IMG/VR virus record: IMGVR_UViG_3300035661_000235
Coordinates: 1 to 31,465 of that record
DNA length: 31,465 bases
Source: a virus
Direction: 5' to 3' (one strand)
The notes under the pieces were generated by a model. It saw only the letters and a list, made by a program, of their open reading frames with translations. It had not been told where the DNA came from and made no database searches. A program made the translations under genes and the position numbers. This document shows positions 1 through 7,990 of this stretch, in pieces; position 1 is the stretch's first letter, and every line of letters begins with the position of its first letter.

Positions 1-127
1 GCACACTCGATCGCGCTCGATCGAGCGAAGACGCTTCAGTGGGCGTCTGCCGAGGCGCAGGCGAAGGAGATCAAGGCCGCGCAGGATGCCGCGAGCGCCT
101 TCGGGCAGTTCCGGTCAGCCCTGGCCA
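1..127. repeat. Terminal direct repeat, left copy (circular closure)
   Basis: These 127 bases are identical to the last 127 bases of the window (31339-31465). The reading frame of the tape measure gene continues through the repeat without a break when the ends are joined. A repeat of exactly 127 bp is a typical assembler k-mer length, so it most likely reflects closure of a circular or circularly permuted molecule and not a biological terminal repeat. Unit length is then 31338 bp. Confidence 0.93.
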
Positions 128-1146
128 CGGTGGGCGCGAAGCTCGCTGAGTTCGCTTCGTCGTTCGCCTCAACGCTCGCATCGAAGCTGGGAGACGCGGG
201 GAGCGCCATTCAGAATGTCGTCTCGGCTGCGCAGTCGGGCGGTGGAGCTGCGGCAGCAGGAGCCGCAGCAGCCGAGCTCTTCAGCCGCACGAAGGCGTTC
301 AACGACCTCCTCGAGACCGTGGGCGGTGCGTTTTCCAGCCTGATCACCGCGTTCGAGCCGATCGGTACGATGCTCTCTCAGGCGCTGATGCCGATTCTCT
401 CTTCGGCGTTTCGGCTCGTCACGACGATCCTCGATGGGATCGCGCCCATTCTCGACACGCTCTCGATCGCGCTGCAGGCCGTCTCGCCGATCCTTGTGGT
501 GATCGCGATCCTCTTCAAGGGACTGAAGCCGCTCTTTGAACTGCTCGGGCTCGTCGTGAAGGGCCTGATGTATGTGCTTCAGGGCGTCTTGATTGTTGTG
601 ATGTATATCATTGAGGGCGTTGGTCTTGCTGTGCTCGGGGTCGTGCGCGGAATCGAGGAAGCATGGAACTGGGTCGTCGAGGCGGTGGCGAAGGTCGTCG
701 ACTTCTTCACCGCTGGCACTGGTGGTGACTCGATCCGCGCCGGGAAGATCGACACCACCGATACCGACAAGGCGATCTCTGACCTGACCTCGACCTCCTA
801 CGCGGCCGCGCTCGCGCAGGCCGACAACGCCGCGGCAACTGACCAGGCTGCAGGCAAGACGGCAGACCTCGCGAAGGCGACGCAGGCCGCGAATGAAGCG
901 CTGCTCAACGTCCCAAGCGGCTACAAGGTAGCGCTCGCGCGCTTCCGGGCTACCCAGAACGAGGGCGGCCCACAGGGAGGGAGCGCGATCCCCGACTGGC
1001 TCAGCCCGAGCTCGGTGACGGTGCACATCGAGAACGTCAACGTCGATGGCGCTGACCCGAAGAGGTTCATGCAGAACCTCTCCGACGAGATCAAACGCAA
1101 CGGGACGCGCCTCTACGGGAATCCCTTCGCCTCGGGGTTCCCGTGA
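1..1146 (+). CDS. Tape measure protein, C-terminal part (continues from 30190)
   Basis: This is the second half of the tail tape measure protein, which sets tail length and occupies the tail tube lumen. The frame is open from base 1 and joins in frame with the CDS starting at 30190 through the 127-bp overlap, giving 764 residues in total. This half has an Ala/Ser/Gln-rich helical stretch, then a long hydrophobic region (about residues 500-620 of the joined protein) with several membrane-length helices, as tape measure proteins usually have. The C-terminus is Ala/Asp/Thr-rich and ends in a short beta-like segment. The stop overlaps the next gene's GTG by GTGA. The inner GTG at 130 is in frame but is not the start. 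The call rests on position after gpG/gpGT, length and hydrophobic pattern. Confidence 0.9.
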   Translation, partial: AHSIALDRAKTLQWASAEAQAKEIKAAQDAASAFGQFRSALATVGAKLAEFASSFASTLASKLGDAGSAIQNVVSAAQSGGGAAAAGAAAAELFSRTKAFNDLLETVGGAFSSLITAFEPIGTMLSQALMPILSSAFRLVTTILDGIAPILDTLSIALQAVSPILVVIAILFKGLKPLFELLGLVVKGLMYVLQGVLIVVMYIIEGVGLAVLGVVRGIEEAWNWVVEAVAKVVDFFTAGTGGDSIRAGKIDTTDTDKAISDLTSTSYAAALAQADNAAATDQAAGKTADLAKATQAANEALLNVPSGYKVALARFRATQNEGGPQGGSAIPDWLSPSSVTVHIENVNVDGADPKRFMQNLSDEIKRNGTRLYGNPFASGFP

Positions 1147-1928
1147 GCTTCCTCACCGCCAACGGGATCGAGATCCCTGTCGCTGATGGCACGCCCGACT
1201 TCTCGATCGAGGAAGTTGGCGCGATGGAGCGCGGGGTGAACGCAGCTCTGCAGGACGATCGGCGCGCGTTCAAGCGCGTATGGAAGGGCACCACGCCTCC
1301 GATCTCCGCCGCTGCCTTCCTCGCCTTCCGCGCCCTGGTGCTCGGATCTGGGCACAAGTGGGACTTCGAGGCGAACGGGCTCTTCTCCTCTCGAGGGCTC
1401 CAGGCTACGACTGCGGGCTCCGTCAATGCCTCGTTCGCGAAGTACGGCACGCAGTCACTCACGATCCCCGCGTCGAGCTTCGTCGACTTCACCGGGCTGG
1501 CAACGGGCGATTGGACGATCTGGCTCTGGTACTACGATCCAGGCATCACCGCGTGGAACTGGCTGAGCACCGACTCGAGCGCGGCGACGAACAGCAGCAC
1601 AGGCACCCCTTCGATCTCTATCTCCGCCGTCTCGGGAGCCGTGCGCGTGACGAATGGGAGCGGAACGCTGCCCATGTATCTCGACGACGTCTGGATCCTG
1701 CCGGCGAAGTACGCGGACCGCGCGACATGGCTGACCGCCCTTGCCGCGTTCAACGCGCCAAAGGGGGCCTGCGGGCGCATCGCTCTGGGCGGCAACTTCG
1801 TCGAGGCGGGTACGTCCGTTATCCAGGTGCGCGGCTCAAGCGACACCACCAAGATCGTGCAGGGCCGGCCCGGCGGCGTGTTCTCGCCGAACCTGCACCA
1901 GCTGACCTTCAAGTTTCAGGAGATCTGA
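1143..1928 (+). CDS. Distal tail (Dit)-like or minor tail protein with lectin-like insertion
   Basis: A protein of 261 residues that begins at a GTG overlapping the tape measure stop (GTGA) and ends overlapping the next ATG (TGATG). Its position directly between tape measure and the large tail-tip protein is that of Dit-type proteins, which form the ring joining tail tube and tip. The N-terminal 70 residues and the last 20 (ending LTFKFQEI) look like the two edges of one beta-rich domain. Between them is a region of about 130 residues with WDFEANGLFSS, SLTIPASSFVDF, DWTIWLWYYDPG and MYLDDVWILP, a pattern typical of concanavalin A/LamG-like jelly-rolls that bind carbohydrate. I infer a surface-glycan binding insertion. 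Function is by context and fold pattern only. Confidence 0.65.
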   Translation: MSFLTANGIEIPVADGTPDFSIEEVGAMERGVNAALQDDRRAFKRVWKGTTPPISAAAFLAFRALVLGSGHKWDFEANGLFSSRGLQATTAGSVNASFAKYGTQSLTIPASSFVDFTGLATGDWTIWLWYYDPGITAWNWLSTDSSAATNSSTGTPSISISAVSGAVRVTNGSGTLPMYLDDVWILPAKYADRATWLTALAAFNAPKGACGRIALGGNFVEAGTSVIQVRGSSDTTKIVQGRPGGVFSPNLHQLTFKFQEI

Positions 1929-4654
1929 TGCGCGCGATCACCGCTGCGGAGCAGGTAGCCTACGAGAGCGAGGGCGCTCGGTGGGCCTTCCGCCTCTCGG
2001 TGAAGGACGCCTCGAGCACGTGGCGAAACCTCGCCGATCTGCTCGGGAACGGTGACTTTGACTTTCTCGCCTCGGGGACGATCCGCGAAGACATCGACGC
2101 GAACGGCATGACGGGAGAGTTCAAGCTAAAGCGCGCGATCGATGGCGGCGTTTCGCTCTCGCCCCTCGTGTCGGCGAGCCCAGTGAATCGAGCGGTGCCA
2201 TTCGTGGTGGGCTCTGTGTCGAGCCTCCTGACGCCTGGGCGAGAGGTAAAGCTCGATCGGGCGCTCGTGCTCGACAGCTCCGCGGCGCTCACCTGGGTGA
2301 TGGCTTTTCACGGCTACCTCGACTCGGTCGAATTCGGAGACGAAGAGATCCAGATCGAGTGCCGCGATCTCTCCGCACTGCTGCTCGACACGCAGATCGA
2401 AGTCGAGCGGAGCTACTGTTTTGCCTCGGGTGCAGCTGCGACGAATGGTACTCGCACGTGGGCGCCGTCGACGCCCCTGGTGCTGAACGAGCTCGTCGTG
2501 CCCACCTCAGCCGCGCTGAATGGGCACTTCTACAGGGTGACAACGGTAGGCACGACGGGAACGGCTGAGCCCTCGTGGCCGACGGGCACCGGATCGACGG
2601 TCTCCAACGGTGGCGTGGTGCTCACCGAGGTCGGCACCACCTCGACCAGCACCGGAACCGCCGTCGAGACGATCATGCAGCAGCTGCTCAACGACAACCT
2701 CGCCAGCGCACCGACGCTGACGACGCCGGTGTCGCCTGGGTGGATGATCCGCGTGTACCAGCAAAAGCGCGTCTCGTTGTGGCAGGCCCTGCGCGATCTC
2801 GCGACGCAGATCGGTTGGGATCTGCGCTACCGGTACAACACCGGGCTCGGCGACTTCCGGCTCGAGTTCACTGGGCCGGCGCGCTCGAAGGTGACGCCCG
2901 ACTACGCGACCGCCCTGCGGCCGAAGAGCTACGGCACCACGAAGATCGACCGCGCCGACATTCGCAACGCTGTGCGGGTGATCTTCTCGAGTTCGCAGGT
3001 GCTCGACGCGGCCGGAACGCCCACGCGCCAGATCGTCGAGGTCACTGACTCCGCCTCGATCTCCGCGTTCGGCAGGCGCTTCATGGAGATTCAGGAGAGC
3101 AGCGCGAGCAACATCGACACGTCGACGGAGGCTACCGCGATGGCCACGGCCATCGTCTCGGACCTCTCGACGCCCGTCGTCGACGCCTCGCCTACCCTGC
3201 TCTTCTCCCCCTGGGTCGAGCTCGGGGATCTCTACACGCTGGCGGCCGACGGCATTCACTGGGACGCCGCTCAGAACCTCGCCGTCGTCAGCTACGAGCA
3301 CTCGTTCGACAAGGACAAGCACACGACGACGATGCAGGTGCGGGGGAAGCCGTCGGGAGGCACGGATCGATGGCTGCGGCTCGACGTGCGCGTGAACTTC
3401 GCCGACATGCACTCGTTGGTTCCGTTCCCGTCGATCGACTTCTCGGCGATCCTGAGTCAGATCGTCGGAGGCGCGCAGCTTCAGCTGAAGAGCAGCAAGT
3501 CAAAGGCGCTCAAGGGAATGATCTCGCACGAGGTGCATGTCTCGAAGAGTGCGGGCTTCACACCCAGCTCGAGCACCCTCGCAGCGCAGGGCGCCGGGGA
3601 ACTCTTCACGCTGGGCAACCTCGACCCCGGGGAGGCGTATTTCGCCCGCGTCGTGCCGGTGCACTACAACGCTGACAAGATTGTGCGCGGGCAGCCGGGC
3701 CCGCAGATCGCGTTCACTGCAGGCCAGGCTAAGGCACTCCATTACAACACGCTGGTGATGCCGAATCTTCTTCCGCTCAATGGCTCGTTCGAGCACATGA
3801 CGCGGGACCCGAACACGTACCCTCCCGATCAGTGGTCTGTCGACTCGGGGTCTTCTTGGGGCTCTGCGGGTTCGGTCTGGTGGGGAAACGATGCGACGTA
3901 TGGGAACTTCATCTCACTACGGCCGCACGCGACTGAGCGCGGATCGCTCACCTCTCGGCCATTCCCGATTCGCCGCGGACTCGCGGGGTTCAATCTCTAT
4001 CTCGACGTTCGACAAGTCACTGGTGCAGCTGCCGGGTATGACCTGATCGTCGATATCAAGACGTACAAGGATGCCGCGTTGTCTGTGATTGCAGACAACA
4101 TGTCGATCTACGTCTCGAGCGGAACCTTCGCCCTGAACACGTGGGGGACCTACAAGGGCGGTTTCGCTGGGTCGACGTCGTCAGGAGCGAACTTCGCGGT
4201 GGTGACGGTACGTCGCGCCACTGCAGGATCGACGGCGTTCGGCTGGGACGTCGGAAGCGTCTACTGGTACGAGGCCGATCAGGCTTGGCAGAACATCACG
4301 ACGCTCGAGGTTGCTGCGATCAACCAGACGGGATGGACCGCTGTCAGCACCTTCAACTCGACCTGGACGAACGTCGGCCTGTCGTACTTCCCCGTCGGCT
4401 ACTACAAGGACCGCCAGGGGCGCGTCTTCATGCGCGGGCTGGCGAAGTTCGTCGGCGCGTCGCTCGTCGGGCTCATGCTCACGCTCCCCCCGGGCTTCCG
4501 GCCGACGGCGTCGGCGCAGTACCCGATCCGTGGTGGCGCCGGCGGCCTCGGCTACCTGTCGATCGACTCAACGGGAGCCATCAACTTCGGCGGCACGCTC
4601 GCCGACGCGAACGGATCTGTGCCCCTCGACGGGATCTCCTTCGACACGCGGTGA
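1928..4654 (+). CDS. Tail tip / tail-associated receptor-binding protein
   Basis: A 908-residue protein starting at the ATG that overlaps the previous stop (TGATG); the frame is open further upstream but that extension is Arg-rich and lies over the Dit gene. Residues 1-430 fit a tail hub/Tal-like base (beta-rich, with ECRDLSALLL and a QALRDLATQIGWDLRY segment). Residues about 500-590 resemble a fibronectin III-like module (EVHVSKSAGFTPS ... GELFTLGNLDPGEAYFARVVP). Residues about 600-790 look like a carbohydrate-binding beta sandwich (LLPLNGSFEHM ... WGTYKGGF). The last 110 residues (PVGYYKDRQGRVFMRGLAKF, TLPPGFRPTA) match the compact receptor-binding head common at the C-terminus of siphovirus tail proteins. 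Together this suggests hub plus host-recognition in one chain. No other tail fibre gene is visible, so this is probably the host-range determinant. Confidence 0.8.
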   Translation: MRAITAAEQVAYESEGARWAFRLSVKDASSTWRNLADLLGNGDFDFLASGTIREDIDANGMTGEFKLKRAIDGGVSLSPLVSASPVNRAVPFVVGSVSSLLTPGREVKLDRALVLDSSAALTWVMAFHGYLDSVEFGDEEIQIECRDLSALLLDTQIEVERSYCFASGAAATNGTRTWAPSTPLVLNELVVPTSAALNGHFYRVTTVGTTGTAEPSWPTGTGSTVSNGGVVLTEVGTTSTSTGTAVETIMQQLLNDNLASAPTLTTPVSPGWMIRVYQQKRVSLWQALRDLATQIGWDLRYRYNTGLGDFRLEFTGPARSKVTPDYATALRPKSYGTTKIDRADIRNAVRVIFSSSQVLDAAGTPTRQIVEVTDSASISAFGRRFMEIQESSASNIDTSTEATAMATAIVSDLSTPVVDASPTLLFSPWVELGDLYTLAADGIHWDAAQNLAVVSYEHSFDKDKHTTTMQVRGKPSGGTDRWLRLDVRVNFADMHSLVPFPSIDFSAILSQIVGGAQLQLKSSKSKALKGMISHEVHVSKSAGFTPSSSTLAAQGAGELFTLGNLDPGEAYFARVVPVHYNADKIVRGQPGPQIAFTAGQAKALHYNTLVMPNLLPLNGSFEHMTRDPNTYPPDQWSVDSGSSWGSAGSVWWGNDATYGNFISLRPHATERGSLTSRPFPIRRGLAGFNLYLDVRQVTGAAAGYDLIVDIKTYKDAALSVIADNMSIYVSSGTFALNTWGTYKGGFAGSTSSGANFAVVTVRRATAGSTAFGWDVGSVYWYEADQAWQNITTLEVAAINQTGWTAVSTFNSTWTNVGLSYFPVGYYKDRQGRVFMRGLAKFVGASLVGLMLTLPPGFRPTASAQYPIRGGAGGLGYLSIDSTGAINFGGTLADANGSVPLDGISFDTR

Positions 4655-4662
4655 GCGCGACG

Positions 4663-4675
4663 TGTGAAAGCCTCG
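4663..4675 (+). promoter_or_regulatory. Late-gene motif copy 1 (TGTGAAAGCCTCG)
   Basis: Exact 13-bp motif found four times in the genome, each time in a gap before a late gene. Here it lies between the tail-tip stop (4654) and the membrane protein ATG (4691), its first base 28 bp before that ATG. No good Shine-Dalgarno sequence stands before the ATG. Possible roles: late promoter element, activator site or translation signal. Confidence 0.6.
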
Positions 4676-4690
4676 TCGCACCTTCGCCCC

Positions 4691-5068
4691 ATGGCCGAAG
4701 AGAGCAGCGACCTCCCTGCGTTCCGCAAGAGCCTCCTGACGATCGTTCGGGAATGGGCTGCTGCGACCGTCACCGTGATGCTGTGCTTGGGCGGGTTCGC
4801 GGGCTTCGTGCTCTCGACGGCGCACGCGCAGACTGCCGAGACGGTGCAGGCGATCCGAGCCGACGCGGGGCGCGCCCAGGCTGACGCGATCGCCGTGCGA
4901 GACGAGCTCCGGGAGCACGAGGAGACCTCGAGGCGAATCCACGCAGAGCTCGGCGCTGACATGCACGAGCTGCAGCTCGACATTCGTGCGCTCTACCGAC
5001 GGATCGAGACGGGGCAGCCCCAGCCGCGCCTCGAGCACCCGCTACCCAACGACGGAGGCGCGCCATGA
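4691..5068 (+). CDS. Single-pass membrane protein with coiled coil (lysis cassette; holin or spanin candidate)
   Basis: About 125 residues. A charged N-terminus is followed by one hydrophobic segment (ATVTVMLCLGGFAGFVLST) and then a long Ala/Asp/Glu/Arg-rich helix with heptad character that should form a coiled coil; the tail is Pro-rich. The stop overlaps the endolysin ATG (ATGA), which ties it to lysis. A GTG at 4664 is in frame, but it falls inside the repeated 13-bp motif, which in two of its other three copies is out of frame with the downstream gene, so I prefer the ATG at 4691. Topology would place the coiled coil in the periplasm. It may be a holin, a spanin-like protein or a lysis accessory factor; sequence alone does not decide. 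Confidence 0.6.
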   Translation: MAEESSDLPAFRKSLLTIVREWAAATVTVMLCLGGFAGFVLSTAHAQTAETVQAIRADAGRAQADAIAVRDELREHEETSRRIHAELGADMHELQLDIRALYRRIETGQPQPRLEHPLPNDGGAP

Positions 5069-5604
5069 ACTGGCTCCCTCTCACCCCGTGGCTCCCCGTG
5101 ACGCCACCGCTCACCAGCGGGTCGGCGCTCCGCTCGCCCGATCTGCTCAAGCAGATCGTCGCGCAGTTCGATCTCGACCACGCTCAGCGCTATCAGCCGC
5201 AGGACCTCAACGGCGACGGGCACCCCGAGACGCTCTGCAACGTCGCGGCGATCGACCTGACCACCGCGCTCGGTGCACCGCTCCCGCGCACGTGGCCTGA
5301 CGGCAAGGCGTGGCGCGAGCAGACCGCGAACTCTCTGCACGACTGGCTCACCTACTCGGGGCCCTCGCGCGGGTGGGAGGCTGTCGACGCCCACATCGCG
5401 CAGCGAATGGCCGACACCGGGCAGATCGCGATCGTCGCCTACCGCAACCCGCACCCCGAGGAGAGCGGGCACATCGCCCTGCTCGTGCCCTCGGAGGGAC
5501 AGCCCGGGGTGTGGATCGCCCAGGCCGGCGCCAGGTGCTTCTCTCGCGGGCCCCTCGCGCAGGGTTTCGGCGATCTCCCTATCGTCTACTTCGGACACCC
5601 CTGA
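5065..5604 (+). CDS. Endolysin, CHAP/NlpC-like cysteine peptidase
   Basis: A 179-residue protein starting at an ATG overlapping the previous stop. It has the layout of a papain-like peptidoglycan hydrolase: the motif ETLCNVAAIDLTTALG supplies the nucleophile Cys58 at the head of the central helix, and SGHIALLVPSE supplies the catalytic His136 at the start of the core beta sheet. The segment RYQPQDLNGDGHPETLCN carries a DxNxDG calcium-loop-like stretch just before the catalytic Cys. There is no separate wall-binding domain and no clear signal peptide, so export would depend on a holin. It should cleave murein amide or peptide bonds at the end of the lytic cycle. Family assignment is by motif; the exact bond cut is not known. 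Confidence 0.78.
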   Translation: MNWLPLTPWLPVTPPLTSGSALRSPDLLKQIVAQFDLDHAQRYQPQDLNGDGHPETLCNVAAIDLTTALGAPLPRTWPDGKAWREQTANSLHDWLTYSGPSRGWEAVDAHIAQRMADTGQIAIVAYRNPHPEESGHIALLVPSEGQPGVWIAQAGARCFSRGPLAQGFGDLPIVYFGHP

Positions 5605-5704
5605 CCCCCGGTGACGCCGGCGCCTCTAAGGGAGAGCGTCGTCGAGTCGACCTGCCGGGCTTTTCGCAGCACGCCACACCACCCGCAGTACCTGAGGTCG
5701 TACG

Positions 5705-6346
5705 ATGCGCCTTCTTTGCTTCCCCGTCCTGTTCCTGAGTCTCCTGCTGCCCCTGGCGGCCACCGCCCTCCCCTCGCCCCGCGTCGAGTATGTGCTTGCG
5801 GCCGACGCACCCGCGGCGAGCTCCAGTGACGCCACGCCGGCGCCCAGCTCGCCGGCCGTGGTCGCCCCCGCGAGCTCGGCCACGTCGAGCGACACGATCG
5901 GCCCGGTGATCAAGCAGGTCAGCACCGCCGCGCCCACCACCGACACGACGATTGCCCTCGTGGGAGCCCTCGTGCAGGCAATCCAGCACGGTCAGATCCT
6001 CCTCGCGGTCGCGCTGGGCCTCATGCTGATCGTGTTCGCGCTCCGCTTCGTAGCCGGCAAGGCGCCCGACTCGGGGATCGGCAAGGTGCTCTCGAGCAGG
6101 TGGGGCGGGTGGGTGCTGAACTTCGTGCTCTCGCTCGCCGGCGCGATCGGTACTGCGCTCGCTGCGGGCGTGCCGATCTCCGGGGCACTCGTGCTGACCG
6201 CCCTCGTCGGCTCTCTCACCGCCTCTGGCCTCTGGCAGCTGGTCTCTGACGCACTCGGCGCCGGAAAGGTAGCCACCGCGAGCTCCGCCGGTGCCACCGC
6301 CGCCGCCCAGGTCGCCAGCAAGAGCGACGCGCTCAAGGACCTCTGA
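5705..6346 (+). CDS. Multi-spanning membrane protein with signal peptide (holin candidate)
   Basis: 213 residues. The first 22 form a clear signal peptide (MRLLCFPVLFLSLLLPLAA). An Ala/Ser/Pro/Thr-rich disordered segment follows to about residue 75, then three hydrophobic helices (around ILLAVALGLMLIVFALRFV, WVLNFVLSLAGAIGTALAAG and LVLTALVGSLTASGLWQL), and a short Ala/Ser-rich tail. GAGGT stands about 9 bases before the ATG. The 100-base gap before it separates it from the endolysin, but orientation and content put it in the lysis region. Small hydrophobic proteins here are often holins; the signal peptide plus low-complexity linker is unusual for one. Function inferred from topology and context. 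Confidence 0.6.
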   Translation: MRLLCFPVLFLSLLLPLAATALPSPRVEYVLAADAPAASSSDATPAPSSPAVVAPASSATSSDTIGPVIKQVSTAAPTTDTTIALVGALVQAIQHGQILLAVALGLMLIVFALRFVAGKAPDSGIGKVLSSRWGGWVLNFVLSLAGAIGTALAAGVPISGALVLTALVGSLTASGLWQLVSDALGAGKVATASSAGATAAAQVASKSDALKDL

Positions 6347-6398
6347 TCGTCATGGCCGTCAGGTGGCACGGGTGGATTCGAGGGGGCGAGGTCGTGCC

Positions 6399-6731
6399 GT
6401 GCTGACCCACGCCCGATTCGGCCTCCTGGTTGCCCTCCTGGCGGGTTTTGAGGCCAAGGGGGCAGCCTCAGATACCCCTCACCTCATCGACGTGTCTGAG
6501 GCTCGCCTGGTCGACGCAGCGGGGCTCGCTCTCGAGGTCTCGGGCGGGGTGTGGATCTCCGACTCCGAGGCGCAGCGGGTGAGCCAGCAGATCCGCTCGC
6601 TTAGGGCGGAGAACGACTACCTGACGCAGCACGCGGGCGACCTGCCCGCGACATGGCTGCTCGGCGTAGGACTCGCGGCGCTGGCCGTGGGGCTGCTGGG
6701 GGGCTGGCTGCTGGCCCGGCTCTACCCGTGA
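6399..6731 (+). CDS. Small envelope protein: signal-like N-terminus, helix, C-terminal membrane anchor
   Basis: 110 residues if the GTG at 6399 is used; GAGG lies about 8 bases upstream of it. The frame is open further back, but that part is Arg/Pro-rich and overlaps the end of the previous gene. The N-terminus (LTHARFGLLVALLAGFEAK) is a weak signal or membrane segment. The middle has a short helix (SEAQRVSQQIRSLRAENDYL) with heptad leucines, and the end (TWLLGVGLAALAVGLLGGWL) is a strong transmembrane helix. The next gene starts within its stop (GTGA). Likely part of the lysis or envelope-disruption group, perhaps spanin-like; not assigned to a family. Confidence 0.55.
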   Translation: MLTHARFGLLVALLAGFEAKGAASDTPHLIDVSEARLVDAAGLALEVSGGVWISDSEAQRVSQQIRSLRAENDYLTQHAGDLPATWLLGVGLAALAVGLLGGWLLARLYP

Positions 6732-6853
6732 GGCGCTACCGGGACACCCACCGGCGGATCACCGTTGCCGAGTGGCTCACGGGGACCCTGCTCGGCCTGG
6801 CGTCGCTCCCGCTCTGGTTCGCGCTCTGGGCCATCACCCGCGCCCAGCGCTGA
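6728..6853 (+). CDS. Tiny single-pass membrane protein (41 aa)
   Basis: A 41-residue ORF whose GTG start overlaps the previous stop (GTGA), a coupling seen at most real junctions in this genome. It has a basic N-terminus (VRRYRDTHRRITVAEW) and one membrane helix (LTGTLLGLASLPLWFALWAI) followed by TRAQR. It is the last rightward gene before the convergent minus-strand cluster. A small lysis accessory or antiholin-type protein is possible. Evidence is coupling and topology only. Confidence 0.5.
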   Translation: MRRYRDTHRRITVAEWLTGTLLGLASLPLWFALWAITRAQR

Positions 6854-6878
6854 CTACGACGACGGGCGCCCTCACTCG

Positions 6879-7109
6879 TCATCTCCTGCGTCCTGCGAAC
6901 AGCGGGACCGGAGGGCTCCCCGCGAGCACGTAGTGACGCAGGGCACCTCGGCACCAGTCGGAGAGCGGCACCTGCGCCACCCGCGCCGCCTCCTCGACCA
7001 GTGCGCGGAGCTCTGCGCCGCATCGGACCTCGAGACGTGTCTCGCTCACTACACGCCCAGGTGGGCGACCGCGACCGCGCTTTGGCACTGCGTTGCGTGA
7101 GCCGCTCAC
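6879..7109 (-). CDS. AT-hook / ribbon-helix-helix-like small DNA-binding protein
   Basis: 76 residues, starting at a GTG that overlaps the stop of the upstream minus-strand gene (GTGA), so translationally coupled to it. The N-terminus holds PKRGRGRPPGR, an AT-hook-like RGRP core. This is followed by a short strand (ETRLEVRCG) and two helices (AELRALVEEAARVAQ, PLSDWCRGALRHYVLAG), the order expected of a ribbon-helix-helix domain. It is the last gene of the leftward cluster and faces the lysis genes tail to tail across 25 bp. Probably a small DNA-binding regulator; family assignment from pattern only. Confidence 0.6.
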   Translation of the reverse strand: MSGSRNAVPKRGRGRPPGRVVSETRLEVRCGAELRALVEEAARVAQVPLSDWCRGALRHYVLAGSPPVPLFAGRRR

Positions 7110-7753
7110 GGCAGGCCCTCGGGCTTCGGGCAGTGCTCGGCCCACGCCTTGACATCTGCCACCAGCACGCGGCGCGCGCTCCAGCGGTGAAGCAACTCTG
7201 GCAGGCGCGCAGGCGTCGAGACGCCGTGGTCCTGCTGCGGCCCGTCCTCCGCGAGCTGAGCCAGCTTGCGGCTTCCGCTCTTGCGGACCAACGTGACAGC
7301 GCCGTGCAGCTCCCACTCGTCACCCTCGACGTGACGGGCCCAGCCAACACGGGTAACACCCCAGTAGCGGCCCGGAACCTGGATCAGCAATAGTCCTTCT
7401 CTCATTTCGTGTGTCCTCCAGTGACTGCTGTTGTTGTTGTTGTCGTTGTTGTCGTCGGCGACGTCGGTGGCGACGTCGGTGGCGTCGTCGGCGACGTCGG
7501 TGGCGTCGTCGGCGTCGGTGTCGTCGGCGTCGGCGGTGGCGTCGGTGGCGTCGTCGGCGTCGGTGGTGGCGTCGGTGGCGTCGTCGGCGTCGGCGGTGGC
7601 GTCGTCGTCGTCGGCGTCGTGGTCGTGGTCGGGGTCGGCGGCGAGAGACGCAAACCGCGAGAACTTGCCCCAGCCGACAGGCTGGGCCGTCTCCTCGGCC
7701 GCGTCCTGCAATGCGTCGCGCACGCGCGGGTCAGAGAGTTTACGGTTCCTCAC
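7106..7753 (-). CDS. Asp/Ala/Thr-repeat acidic protein with C-terminal globular domain
   Basis: 215 residues from a GTG 3 bp after the previous gene's stop. Residues 1-40 are an ordinary helical domain (VRDALQDAAEETAQPVGWGK). Residues about 41-110 are an almost pure Asp/Ala/Thr/Val repeat (ADDATDATADADD) ending in Asn/Asp/Ser. The rest (from MREGLLLIQVPGRYWGV) is a normal mixed domain with several Trp. An in-frame ATG at 7405 has a strong GGAGG 9 bases upstream, so the last 99 residues may also be made alone, or were once a separate gene fused by growth of the repeat. The acidic tract could bind metal, mimic DNA or simply be a linker. I do not recognise a family. Confidence 0.65.
   Translation of the reverse strand: MRNRKLSDPRVRDALQDAAEETAQPVGWGKFSRFASLAADPDHDHDADDDDATADADDATDATTDADDATDATADADDTDADDATDVADDATDVATDVADDNNDNNNNSSHWRTHEMREGLLLIQVPGRYWGVTRVGWARHVEGDEWELHGAVTLVRKSGSRKLAQLAEDGPQQDHGVSTPARLPELLHRWSARRVLVADVKAWAEHCPKPEGLP
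7424..7640. repeat. Trinucleotide-based low-complexity tract (GTC/GTT/GGC/GGT units)
   Basis: About 215 bp made almost wholly of GTC, GTT, GGC and GGT triplets, with longer near-repeats of GGCGTCGTCGGCGTCGG type. On the minus strand it encodes the Asp/Ala/Thr/Asn tract. It keeps several frames open on both strands, which explains long false ORFs here. Such a tract is prone to slippage and copy-number change. Confidence 0.85.
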
Positions 7754-7756
7754 GGG

Positions 7757-7990
7757 TCACTTCGCCAGGAGCGTGGTGACGGCCTCCAGCTTCGCCAGCC
7801 GCGCCTTACTGGCAGCGATGGCGCTGGTCTTCGCGCCGGCGGCGTCCTTGAGCGCCTTTGCGAGGCGGTGGTAGCGTCCATGGGTATGGCCTCTCGGGCT
7901 AGTCGGGTGGTGGCTCGCGGTGGAATCAGGCAGGGCCGGCGAGCGATGCGGCCCTGCTCTGCGCCCGAGTCGCCTCGGGCGGTGCTGCAT
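7757..7990 (-). CDS. Small Lys/Ala-rich helical protein, unknown
   Basis: 77 residues starting at an ATG that overlaps the upstream stop as TGATG. The first 40 residues are Arg/Pro/His-rich and poorly conserved in character. The last 35 (LAKALKDAAGAKTSAIAASK, then ARLAKLEAVTTLLAK) form a regular amphipathic helix, which makes this frame credible. Another frame from an ATG near 7880 overlaps the next GTG, but its product is Arg/Pro/Ser-rich, typical of an out-of-frame reading in GC-rich DNA. No function assigned. Confidence 0.45.
   Translation of the reverse strand: MQHRPRRLGRRAGPHRSPALPDSTASHHPTSPRGHTHGRYHRLAKALKDAAGAKTSAIAASKARLAKLEAVTTLLAK

Noticed and set aside
1-127. Biological terminal redundancy of the virion DNA
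   Set aside because: Its length of exactly 127 bp is a common assembly k-mer, so an assembly overlap explains it better.
1280-1927. Upstream extension of the tail-tip gene
   Set aside because: Arg/His-rich and overlaps the Dit-like gene; the TGATG overlap at 1928 fits a start there.
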